Shown piece after piece: positions 1-7,997 of a stretch of 34,372 nt of DNA. How positions within the stretch are numbered: the stretch's first letter is position 1; each line of letters begins with the position of its first letter. This stretch comes from Devosia equisanguinis (GTDB lineage Bacteria; Pseudomonadota; Alphaproteobacteria; Rhizobiales; Devosiaceae), in the NCBI RefSeq assembly GCF_900631955.1, contig NZ_UZWD01000051.1, positions 1 to 34,372 on the forward strand, read 5' to 3'. The position numbers were made by a program, and so were the translations under genes. The notes beneath the pieces are model-generated. The model was not told the DNA's origin. It searched no databases and saw only the letters and a program-made list of their open reading frames with translations.

Positions 1-287
1 GGAATGAGGGAGGGGGTCCATCAGTGGATCGCTAAACGCTCCCCTCCCCGGCCCTCCCCGCAAGGGGGAGGGAGTTCGGGCTGCGTGTTTGGCAATATCT
101 CACCTGGCACTCGATGCGGCTCCTCCCCCTTGACGGGGGAGGTTGGGAGGGGGTGTGCAGCACGCTCAAGCCCAAATGCGATAGCCCTCCCTCAAGCGAG
201 AGGGAGCGCAGGAGCCGCATCAACCAGAACGTGAAACGCTCTGAGCCCGCTCAAATCGTCTACTCTTGGGATGGCCGTTGCCCTAAC
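1..287. repeat. GC-rich palindromic repeat region, no gene
   Basis: No credible gene is present in the first 340 bases. The stretch is made of C-rich/G-rich arms that pair with each other: a hairpin around 52-73 (CCCTCCCC, then GGGGGAGGG), another around 118-151 (CTCCTCCCCC, then GGGGGAGG) and a third around 187-207. The arms resemble the elements at 18265-18381 and 20943-21056, which suggests one dispersed family of intergenic palindromes. Short open frames here are by-products of the repeat. Confidence 0.6.
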
Positions 288-320
288 GAAAAAGGCCCCG
301 GATTGCTCCGGGGCCTTTTT
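288..320 (-). terminator. Intrinsic terminator, probably bidirectional
   Basis: A perfect stem (AAAGGCCCCGG, loop ATTGCT, CCGGGGCCTTT) is flanked by A and T runs on both sides. It lies 21 bases past the stop of the giant coiled-coil gene, which ends at 341 on the minus strand, so it most likely ends that transcript. It could also stop a plus-strand transcript entering from the left. Confidence 0.85.
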
Positions 321-340
321 GATGTTGGTCTATCGCTCTC

Positions 341-3300
341 TTAGCTGAGGCGGCCGCTGGCATGGGCCAGGGTGGTGTAGACCTTGCCGCGGTCCGAGAG
401 CAGGTATTCACGGGTCTCGGCGGCTGGGCGCGGGCCGGCGGCGGCGCGCTTCAGCAGCTGTTCGAATTCGCTCATATAGGCCTGGGCAGTGCGGGCGAAG
501 TCGGCATCGCGCTGGATGCGCTTGCGCACTTCGTCATAGGTCCCCTGGCCGGTCAGCGTGTAGATGCGGCGCGAGAACACGTTGGACTCGCCCGCCTGGT
601 AGCGGCTCCAGGCGTCGGACAGGGCCGCGTCGTCGATGGCGCGGGCGATTTCCTCGGTCAGGCCGGAAAGGCTCTGCGGCGCCTGGCCACCGGCCTGCTG
701 GGCCGAAGCATTGCGCAGTACGTCGCGCAGCCAGCCACCTTCACCGGCCTCGGCCTCCGGACGCGCGGTGGCGGCCGGCTGAGCCTGTGCTGCAGGGGAG
801 GGGGCCTGGGTCCGCTGTAATTGCGGCTGGGGCTGCGGCGCAGCCTCGGCCACCGGGGCAGCGGTGGTGCGGATCGGGTCGGCGAGAGCCGGACGGCTCG
901 GCGCCTGTTCCTGACGATAGGCGGTTTCAACCGGCTGACGCTGCGGCTGGTAGGCCTGCGGCTCCGGCTGGCGGGGTTCAGGCTGGCGCGGTTCCTGCTG
1001 GCGAGCAGCACGCTGCGGCGCGCGGCGGTCGGTCAGGTCGTGGCTGGCGGGCTGGTTGCGCACGATGGCGTTGAGCTCGCTCAGGGCCTCGATCTGCTCG
1101 GCCACGACGCGGCGCATGGCTGCGGCGCTGGCGCGGGTTTCTTCCGGCAGTTCGTTGACACCACGAGCCAGTTCGGCGCGGGTGGCTTCGAGTTCGCTAC
1201 CCACTTCGCGGGCCGTGTCGCGCATGGCGCGGGCGGTTTCAGCGAAGCGTTGGGTGGCTTCTTCGATCGCGCGCTGCATATCGCCGACCATGCGCTGCTG
1301 GGCTTCCTGCAGGGCCATGTTGGCGCGCTGGCCTTCCGAGCCGGCTGCCTGATGGAAGGCGCTGAGCCGCTCGGTGACGTCGCCCGTGGTCTGGTCGAGC
1401 GTCTGGCGGAACTGGCCGGTGGACTCGTCGATGGCGCGACGCAGCTGCCCGGTATTGGAGGCAATGGCGCTGCGCACCGAATTGGTCGAGTCCGAAATGG
1501 TGTCGGCCAGGGTGCTGGTGGTGGTGGTGAGCACGTCGGTGACGCTGCCTGCCGTGGAGGCCAGCACATCGCTTACGCGACCAGCATTGTCTTCGAGCGC
1601 TGCATTGACCTGGCCGACCTGGTCGGACAGAGCCGAACGCACGGCGCTCGAGGTCTGGTTGAGGGCGGCAGCGGCAGCCTCGGCGGCGCGCTGGACGGCA
1701 TTGTCCACCTGCGCAGCATTGCCGTGCAGAGCGCTCGAGAAGCGCTCGTTGGTCGAGTAGAGCGCGGCATTGACGCTGTCGCTGGTCGACTTGAGGGCCT
1801 CGTTGACTTCGCCAGTCGTGGATTCCAGCGCCTGGGTGATGGTGCTCGTGGTGAGGCTGAGCTGGTCGGTAACGCTGTGGGTGGTGGCCTGCAGCGCTTC
1901 GTCCATGGCACGACGTGCCGAGATCAGGCGGCGTTCGGTATCGTTGACGGTGTCGGCGATCGACTGGGCGAACATGCGCATGCGGCCATCGATATCGTCG
2001 GCGCGGGTGGCAAAGCTCTGTGCCAGTGCATCCATGGCGCCGCGACGTTCTTCGAGGGTCTCCAGCGCCGTGCTGCTGGTGTTCTCCAGCGAGCGCGAGG
2101 CGGCGGCGATGCCGTTCGCCTCGGCGTCGAGACGACCAAGAATACCACCGAATTCGTCGACCATGGCCCGGATGGTGTGCTGCAGGGCACCCACATGCTG
2201 GGTGACCATTTCGCCGGCCTGCTCGGTCTGGCCCATGGCTTCGCGCATGGTGTTCGAGTAGTTGGCGGTCTGCTGGGCGACGCTGGTTTCGAGGCTGGCG
2301 AGGTTCGCCGTCGAGGCGTCGAGCACACGCTGCAGCAACAGGTTCGAATCGTTGAGCTTGTTGAGGGCCGAGGTCACGTCGCTGAGGATGCGGCTGGTTG
2401 AGGCCGACATGATGGCCTCGGCACCGCGGGCATTGTCGGCCAGCGCGTCGCGCAGCAGATTGCCATGGCCGCTGAGCGCCTGCTGCAGCTGTTCGGAGCG
2501 GCTGGAGACCAGATCGGCGAACTGGCTGGTATGCTCTTCCACCGAGCGGTTGATTTCGCTGAGGCGGCTCTCGATCGCATCCACCGCACCCACGCCCTTT
2601 ACCGACACGATCTGGTCGATATTGGTCGCAGCCAGACGGATCTGGTCGAGCGCGCCGCGCACGGCGCTATCCATGCGATTGGCAGTGGTTTCGACATCCT
2701 GGGAAATCGCATGCGTCGCCGCGGTGATGCGGGTGGCGATGGTTTCCTCGATGCGGTCGGCACCGGCTTCGAGATCGGCCATGGACTGGGTGATCGAGGT
2801 GCTGATCGATGCGTTGAGCGAGGCCAGGCGCTCGGCCGTGATGTCGGCGCGGGCGGTGATGGCCTCGGGCAGGGTGCCGAGGCGCTGATCGACCATGTCG
2901 ACAATCGCCTTGCGGGCGGTGCTGACGCCGGTTTCGATGCGTTCGGCAGCCTGGCGGGCGCTTTCGCCCACGCTCAAGCTGGCGGCTTCGATGCGGGCGG
3001 TCACGCCGCGCTCGGCATCGGAAATGCGCGAGATGGCGTTGTCGAGGCCTTCGCCCAGCGAATTGTTGACCTCGGCGACCCGGCTCGACACGGCGGTCGA
3101 CATCTCGCCAAGGCGCAGCGACATGGTCTCGGTGACATTACGCAGCGAGCCATCGATGCTTTCGCGGGCGGCAGCGCTGTGCTGGTCGAGCGTGGTTGCC
3201 AGTTCGGCCGTGTGCAGGCCGATGGTTTCGCCGATGGAGCTGGTATGGTTGGCCAGCGTGTCGGACAGCGCCTGGGTGCGGTTGCCCAGAGCTTCGGACA

Positions 3301-6112
3301 GGAGCTGGGTGCGGGTGGTCACAGCGCTGGCCAGCTGCTGGGTACCGCCCTCGAGCGCGCCCGAAATCTGCTGCACGCCGGCCTCGATATGCGAGACCAT
3401 TGCGCCGGTGCGTTCGTCGATCTGCCCGGTGAGCGCTGCGGCACGCGATTCCAGTTCCAGCGACATGGCGTTGGTGCGCATGTCGATCTGGCTGGTCAGG
3501 CTTTCGGCATGGGTGTCCAGAGCCTGCGACAGGCTGCCGATGCGCTCGTCCACGCGGCCCGCAAAGGCTTCGGCACGGCTGTCGAGGGCCTCGGTCAGGG
3601 CGGCGCTCTTGGCGTCGATCTGGCCGCCGAGCATGGCTGAGCGCGCATCGATGGTCGAGGCCATCTGCTGGGTGCGTTCCGCGAGGCGGCTGGTCAGGTT
3701 TGTAGTGCGTGCGTCGAGCTCGGTATTCATCTGCTCAGACCGTTCCGCGAGGCGGCTGGTGAGCGTCTCGGTGCGCGCGTCGAGTTCGGAATTGAGCTGC
3801 TGGGTGCGCTCGTCGAGGCGTATGCTCAGGGCCTCGGTACGGCTGTCCAGTTCCGACGAGATAACGTCGGTGCGCTCGGTCAGCGTGTCGGCAAGGCGCT
3901 GGGTACGGCCGGCAATAGCCTGGTCGAACGCCTGGGTGCTGCTGGTGAGGGTCTGGCCCAGTTCCTGGGAATGGGCGCGGATGGTTTCCGACAAAGTGCT
4001 GGAGTGTTCGGAAAGCGTTGCCTCGAGCGCGGCGGAGCGGCCGACCAGGGTCTGCTCGAGCTCGCCGGTGCGGGTGGCCAGGGTTTCGGAGACGGCGCGG
4101 GTCTTGGCTGACAACACGTCGCTGAGTTCGCGGGTGCGCTCGGCGACGACATCGTTGAAGCGGCCCGATTCCTGATCGAGCGCCATTTCGAGCACATTGG
4201 CGCGGGTGGCGAAGCTGGCGCCGTGGGCTTCGAGGCGGGAGACCAGCTCTTCGCCTTTGTCGCCGATGACGTTGTCGAGCGCATGCAGGCGCTGGTCGAG
4301 CACGCCCGCGATTTCGGTCAGGCGGGCATCGAACACGCCCAGCGAATCCTGGCCGGCGGTGGAGAGGGTCAGACGGGCGCGTTCGGACGTGTCTTCCACC
4401 GCGCCATTGATTTCCAGCAGGGCGGTCTGCAGGCGACTGTCCAGGGCATTGAGCTGGATGGACATCGACTCATCGACCTGCCGGGTCATGGTTGCCAGCA
4501 GCAGTTCGGCTTCGCGCGAGCGGCCGCTGATATCGCCAGCGATCTGGGCACCAATGGCCTGCAGGGCGTCGCCCACTTCCAGGCCGCGTTCGCGCAGGCG
4601 CTCGATCAGATCGCCGCCGCCCTGGCCGAGCAGATTGGCCAGCGCTGCAGTGCGCTCTTCGAATGCGGTGCTGAAGGTGGTGGTGCCGGCTTCCAGCGTC
4701 CCCGAGATCGAGGAGGCACGGCTGTCGATAGCCTTGGCCAGCGCGGCAATGCGGGTTTCGAGGATTTCGGTGAAATTGCCGGAACGATCGTCGAGGAGTT
4801 CGGACAGCGATGCGGTCTTGCCCTCGAGCAGACCGGTAAGGGCGGCGTTGTTCTCGTCCAGAAGCCCCGAAAGCGAGGTGGTGCGGCCATCGAGCAGGGC
4901 CGTGAGCGCCGAAATCTGCTGTTCGAGCAGGCCGGCGAGCGAGGTGGTGCGATCCTCGAGCGTGCCGGTCAGCGTGTCGGTCTTCAGCGACAGGGTTTCG
5001 GTGAAGCGGGCGGCATTGCTGTCCAGCGCCTGGGTCAGGATGTTCATGCGCGTATCGAGCGACGACGACAGCTCGAGCGTGCGGTTTTCCAGATTGCGCG
5101 ACATGGCCGCGGTCTGGTCGTCGAAGGTCAGCGACAAGCGGCCGGCGCTGTCATCGAGCGCCGAGATGAAGTCGGTGGTACGATTGTCCATCAACTGGAC
5201 GAAATTTTCGGCGCGATCACCGAAGGCATTGGTCAGCGTGCTGCCCGCAGTCTCCAGCGCCTGGGTCAGGTTGCCGCCGCTCTCCACGATGGTGCCGGCA
5301 ATGCGCTGGCTGATCATGTCGAGGTCGAAGACCAGCCCGGTATGGCTCTCGGTAATGGCTTCGCGCACGCGCTCGGTATTGGTGAGCACGCTTTCGCGCT
5401 GGCTGGCCAGTTCGGCGATCAGCGCGCGCATGCGCGATTCATTATCGGAATAGGTGCGTTCGAGCGCGGTGACTTCGTTGTGGATCATCACTTCCAGTTC
5501 GCCGGCACGCGACAGGGCGCGTTCGAGGCCATCGCCCAGGGCGTTGACTTCGCGGCGCACGGCCTGGCCCACCGAGGCAACCTTATCGGCGGCGGTGACT
5601 TCGGGCTCGGCCAGGCGCATGGCGGCCTGGGTGATGGAGGAGGCGGCGTTGCGCAGGTCCTGGGCGCGGCGGATCAGCGTGGCGACGGCGAAGAAGCCGA
5701 GCACCGGCAGCACCATGATGGCGAGCAGGGTGATGAATTCGATGGTGCCGACAAACTGGCCGAAATTGCCCATTTGCGGGCCGAAGCGCAGCCAGGCGAC
5801 AGTGCCCGAGGCGGCGAGCCAGATGATGGACAGGCCCAATGCCAGCCAGGTCGGAGCGGACGAAGACCGGCTCTGCAGCGCGTAAAGCACCTTGGAGGTG
5901 GCGATGCGGTCATCATTGGCGACGGCGCCAGCCTGCTGGGCAATCTTGTCGGCTGCCTTGAGGCGCTCCGAGCGGGCCGTGTCGGCGAGCTTTTTCGGCT
6001 TTTCGGGGGGCGTACTGGAGTCGAGGTTGAAAACCGATTCCTTGAGTGCGTCCTCGACGGCCGAAAATGCCAGCGCGGCAGGATCGTTCTGGGGTGTCGG
6101 ATTCTTCGCCAT
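341..6112 (-). CDS. Giant hendecad coiled-coil membrane protein, GPR/RgsE-like polar growth ring protein
   Basis: 1923 residues. An N-terminal cytoplasmic segment (1-85) is followed by two transmembrane helices (about 88-110 and 120-147). Helical repeat rod fills most of about 150-1690, then comes a P/Q/R-rich linker (about 1690-1800) and a compact C-terminal domain (about 1805-1923). The rod contains long exact 11-residue repeats, such as LLDGRTTSLSG and ELDARTETLTS, in three blocks (about 274-493, 644-1050 and 1406-1581). Size, the paired N-terminal membrane helices, the apolipoprotein-like repeats and the C-terminal domain match what I recall of Agrobacterium GPR and Sinorhizobium RgsE, which form a ring at the growing pole. 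Orthology is inferred from architecture, not alignment. It is divergent from an Hpt gene and followed by a strong terminator. The ATG has only a weak AAAGAG ribosome site. Confidence 0.85.
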   Translation of the reverse strand: MAKNPTPQNDPAALAFSAVEDALKESVFNLDSSTPPEKPKKLADTARSERLKAADKIAQQAGAVANDDRIATSKVLYALQSRSSSAPTWLALGLSIIWLAASGTVAWLRFGPQMGNFGQFVGTIEFITLLAIMVLPVLGFFAVATLIRRAQDLRNAASSITQAAMRLAEPEVTAADKVASVGQAVRREVNALGDGLERALSRAGELEVMIHNEVTALERTYSDNESRMRALIAELASQRESVLTNTERVREAITESHTGLVFDLDMISQRIAGTIVESGGNLTQALETAGSTLTNAFGDRAENFVQLMDNRTTDFISALDDSAGRLSLTFDDQTAAMSRNLENRTLELSSSLDTRMNILTQALDSNAARFTETLSLKTDTLTGTLEDRTTSLAGLLEQQISALTALLDGRTTSLSGLLDENNAALTGLLEGKTASLSELLDDRSGNFTEILETRIAALAKAIDSRASSISGTLEAGTTTFSTAFEERTAALANLLGQGGGDLIERLRERGLEVGDALQAIGAQIAGDISGRSREAELLLATMTRQVDESMSIQLNALDSRLQTALLEINGAVEDTSERARLTLSTAGQDSLGVFDARLTEIAGVLDQRLHALDNVIGDKGEELVSRLEAHGASFATRANVLEMALDQESGRFNDVVAERTRELSDVLSAKTRAVSETLATRTGELEQTLVGRSAALEATLSEHSSTLSETIRAHSQELGQTLTSSTQAFDQAIAGRTQRLADTLTERTDVISSELDSRTEALSIRLDERTQQLNSELDARTETLTSRLAERSEQMNTELDARTTNLTSRLAERTQQMASTIDARSAMLGGQIDAKSAALTEALDSRAEAFAGRVDERIGSLSQALDTHAESLTSQIDMRTNAMSLELESRAAALTGQIDERTGAMVSHIEAGVQQISGALEGGTQQLASAVTTRTQLLSEALGNRTQALSDTLANHTSSIGETIGLHTAELATTLDQHSAAARESIDGSLRNVTETMSLRLGEMSTAVSSRVAEVNNSLGEGLDNAISRISDAERGVTARIEAASLSVGESARQAAERIETGVSTARKAIVDMVDQRLGTLPEAITARADITAERLASLNASISTSITQSMADLEAGADRIEETIATRITAATHAISQDVETTANRMDSAVRGALDQIRLAATNIDQIVSVKGVGAVDAIESRLSEINRSVEEHTSQFADLVSSRSEQLQQALSGHGNLLRDALADNARGAEAIMSASTSRILSDVTSALNKLNDSNLLLQRVLDASTANLASLETSVAQQTANYSNTMREAMGQTEQAGEMVTQHVGALQHTIRAMVDEFGGILGRLDAEANGIAAASRSLENTSSTALETLEERRGAMDALAQSFATRADDIDGRMRMFAQSIADTVNDTERRLISARRAMDEALQATTHSVTDQLSLTTSTITQALESTTGEVNEALKSTSDSVNAALYSTNERFSSALHGNAAQVDNAVQRAAEAAAAALNQTSSAVRSALSDQVGQVNAALEDNAGRVSDVLASTAGSVTDVLTTTTSTLADTISDSTNSVRSAIASNTGQLRRAIDESTGQFRQTLDQTTGDVTERLSAFHQAAGSEGQRANMALQEAQQRMVGDMQRAIEEATQRFAETARAMRDTAREVGSELEATRAELARGVNELPEETRASAAAMRRVVAEQIEALSELNAIVRNQPASHDLTDRRAPQRAARQQEPRQPEPRQPEPQAYQPQRQPVETAYRQEQAPSRPALADPIRTTAAPVAEAAPQPQPQLQRTQAPSPAAQAQPAATARPEAEAGEGGWLRDVLRNASAQQAGGQAPQSLSGLTEEIARAIDDAALSDAWSRYQAGESNVFSRRIYTLTGQGTYDEVRKRIQRDADFARTAQAYMSEFEQLLKRAAAGPRPAAETREYLLSDRGKVYTTLAHASGRLS

Positions 6113-6474
6113 ACTCTTTACAACTTTCGCGTCGGCACTGCAGCTACACGGCGGACTTCGGAAGTTGTGATGACACGCCAGCCCTTTCCGGGCCGGTGGT
6201 CAAACCGGAACAATTCGATGCAATTGCCCCACATCATCCCCAACCGTCGCCGCCGCGCGCTGGTTCAAAGCCCATTCATACATTCAATTTTATGCAAACC
6301 GAATGCTTTCTTACCCAAAGGTTAATTTTTGGGTGGGAAACGTTAACGAATTGAGGGACAAACAAAGGCGAAGATGTGGCTTAATCACCTGTTCACGCCG
6401 CTCTTCTAGGCTATCCACAGCGGAGATTGCCCTTTGGCATGTGTCCTCCGGTTGAGTTGAGTGGAGTAGCCGGA
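6113..6474. promoter_or_regulatory. Divergent intergenic region with a 7-bp inverted repeat
   Basis: These 362 bases separate the giant coiled-coil gene (minus) from the Hpt gene (plus) and must carry both promoters. The part around 6290-6360 is AT-rich compared with its surroundings. It contains a perfect inverted repeat, ACCCAAA at 6313-6319 and TTTGGGT at 6328-6334, with an 8-base spacer, a plausible operator. I could not assign -35/-10 elements. A single near-match to a DnaA box lies at 6411-6419. Confidence 0.35.
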
Positions 6475-6864
6475 ATGGCCCAGCCAGCAATTGTCGAAAC
6501 CGTCGTCGCAGACCTGCCGCGCCGGTCGCAGCGTCCCATCGATCTCGTCCATCTCGCCAAGCAGTGCCTGGGTGACGAAAATCTGGAGCTCGAGATCCTG
6601 CGTCTGTTCGACAAGACCCTGGCCACCTATTTCGGTCGCCTCAAGCTCGCGACCAGTTTTGACGAGCTCAGCACCAATCTGCACGCCATCAAGGGCGCCT
6701 CGGCCGGGGTCGGGGCGACCGGCGTTGCCGAACTGGCCAAGACGATGGAAGACGAATTGCGAGCCACCCGTCCCATTTCCCCTGAACGCATCGACGACCT
6801 CGGTGTCGCTGTCGAGGAAGTCCACGACTTCATCGCCCGCATGCTGGCTGGAACGCCTGCCTGA
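6475..6864 (+). CDS. Hpt domain histidine phosphotransfer protein
   Basis: A 129-residue soluble protein made almost entirely of one Hpt four-helix bundle. The phosphoacceptor motif is LHAIKGASAGVGA, with His70 and the usual K73-G74 after it; the following helix (ELAKTMEDELR) is typical of the fold. Such proteins relay phosphate between a hybrid histidine kinase and a response regulator. No kinase or receiver gene is nearby, so this is an orphan. I chose ATG 6475 because GGAG (6463-6466) stands 8 bases upstream; longer in-frame starts at 6427 (TTG) and 6439 lack a good ribosome site. Its position next to a polar-growth type gene may mean a cell-cycle phosphorelay, but this is speculation. Confidence 0.85.
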   Translation: MAQPAIVETVVADLPRRSQRPIDLVHLAKQCLGDENLELEILRLFDKTLATYFGRLKLATSFDELSTNLHAIKGASAGVGATGVAELAKTMEDELRATRPISPERIDDLGVAVEEVHDFIARMLAGTPA

Positions 6865-6885
6865 CAGCGATCGCTTCCGGTAGGT

Positions 6886-7821
6886 TTATGGTGCCAATGC
6901 GGCCGCGAATTGCGGTACCAACTGGTCGACGGCATAGGGGATCGACACCACTGACGCTGCCGAAAAGGCCAGGTCACCGAGAAGAATGAAGCGACCTTGC
7001 TTCACCGAGGTCAGCGTATCCAGCGTAGGTGTCTCTGCGAGCAGCGCGTCAAAGCTGCGGCCATAGGGGAAAGCCACCACGATATCGGCGTCGTAGTCCG
7101 GCAGCAGTTCGGCGGATATGGTTATATTGGCCTCGCCCTCCGGTACCTGCGCCGTGGCGGCGATCGGTGAGAAGCCGAGGGCGTAAATCGTCTGGTTGAC
7201 TATGTGGTACTCGCCGTAGCTCCAGATGCCGCCGGGGAAGATGTCGAGATAGTTTGCGGTCTTTCCCGAAAATTCCGGGTGAGCTGCTTTCTGCTCTGCC
7301 AGGTGCTTTTCGAGCGTGTTCAGCAGCGCCAGACCATCATCGCGCCGTCCGAGCGCTGCAGCGATGGTCAACGTCGTCTGTTCGGTCGTGGCCGACCATG
7401 GCGCCGCACCCTGGGGCAGATAGACCGTTGGCGCGATCTGGCTCAGGAATGCGTATTCGTCCTCGTCGCCACCCGAATGGGTAAAGACGATCAGATCGGG
7501 CCTAGCTGCGGCGATGGCTTCGTAATCCAGCTCTCGCCCCGTCCAGACGATCGGCTTGCTGGTCAACAGCTTCTCCGACCATGGGCCGACGCCGGCTTCG
7601 AAGCCGAAATTGCTGCGAATGGCGACCGGCTGCACGCCGAGCGCCAGAAGGGTATCGGCATCCCGATCGATGAGGGCGATGACGCGCTCTGGCGCCGCCT
7701 CGATCGTGATCGTTCCCAGCGCATGTTCGACGGTGACGGGAAATGCCCCGTCCTGGCTGTAGCTGGATGCGACCATTGCAAAGCTGCAGGCCAGCACGGC
7801 AAACGCGAATCTGATCGACAT
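6886..7821 (-). CDS. Iron-siderophore type ABC transporter substrate-binding protein (FecB/FepB family)
   Basis: 311 residues with a signal peptide (about 1-22, cleavage near SSYSQ), then a class III periplasmic binding protein fold. The start of the mature protein (VTVEHALGTITIEAAPERVIAL) and the later ARPDLIVFTHSG segment are hallmark regions of the FecB/FepB/FhuD family, which captures ferric siderophores or haem in the periplasm. No lipobox cysteine is seen, so it should be a soluble periplasmic protein. No permease or ATPase gene is adjacent, so it must work with a transporter encoded elsewhere. A Fur-like box overlaps its probable promoter. It converges with the Hpt gene across a 21-base gap. 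The exact ligand cannot be told from sequence. Confidence 0.85.
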   Translation of the reverse strand: MSIRFAFAVLACSFAMVASSYSQDGAFPVTVEHALGTITIEAAPERVIALIDRDADTLLALGVQPVAIRSNFGFEAGVGPWSEKLLTSKPIVWTGRELDYEAIAAARPDLIVFTHSGGDEDEYAFLSQIAPTVYLPQGAAPWSATTEQTTLTIAAALGRRDDGLALLNTLEKHLAEQKAAHPEFSGKTANYLDIFPGGIWSYGEYHIVNQTIYALGFSPIAATAQVPEGEANITISAELLPDYDADIVVAFPYGRSFDALLAETPTLDTLTSVKQGRFILLGDLAFSAASVVSIPYAVDQLVPQFAAALAP

Positions 7822-7840
7822 ACGCTACTCTTGAAATAGA

Positions 7841-7855
7841 TGATTATGATTCTCA
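7841..7855 (-). promoter_or_regulatory. Fur-like iron box upstream of the siderophore-binding protein gene
   Basis: On the minus strand the site reads TGAGAATCATAATCA, matching the 7-1-7 Fur consensus TGATAATNATTATCA at 12 of 14 informative positions. It lies about 20 bases before the ATG at 7821, where a bound repressor would block expression. Location and target gene both fit iron repression. Many Hyphomicrobiales use RirA or Irr rather than Fur, so the protein that reads it is uncertain. Confidence 0.65.
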
Positions 7856-7997
7856 TCTTTAAGTATGTGCCCAATCAGGTCAAGCGGCCCCGTCTCCGAA
7901 TTTGACCGCGCCCCGCTCTTTCCCCTATAGAGCGGCCAACATAATGTCGGTTTCCGCCGTGCCTGCATGCATCGGCGTCTCAGCATCCAGCAGTTCC

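Noticed and set aside
4223..6325. 700-codon open frame on the plus strand opposite the giant coiled-coil gene (similar ones at 821-2401 and 2465-3640)
   Set aside because: These mirror the repeat structure of the real gene and lack recognisable domains; the minus-strand protein has membrane helices, ordered repeats and a terminator.
6322..6346. Two TTAA sites resembling a CtrA box
   Set aside because: The spacer is 17 bases instead of the required 7, so it does not fit TTAA-N7-TTAA.
6411..6419. DnaA-box-like CTATCCACA
   Set aside because: A single near-match (8 of 9) without a cluster, AT-rich unwinding element or origin-type gene context; not an origin.
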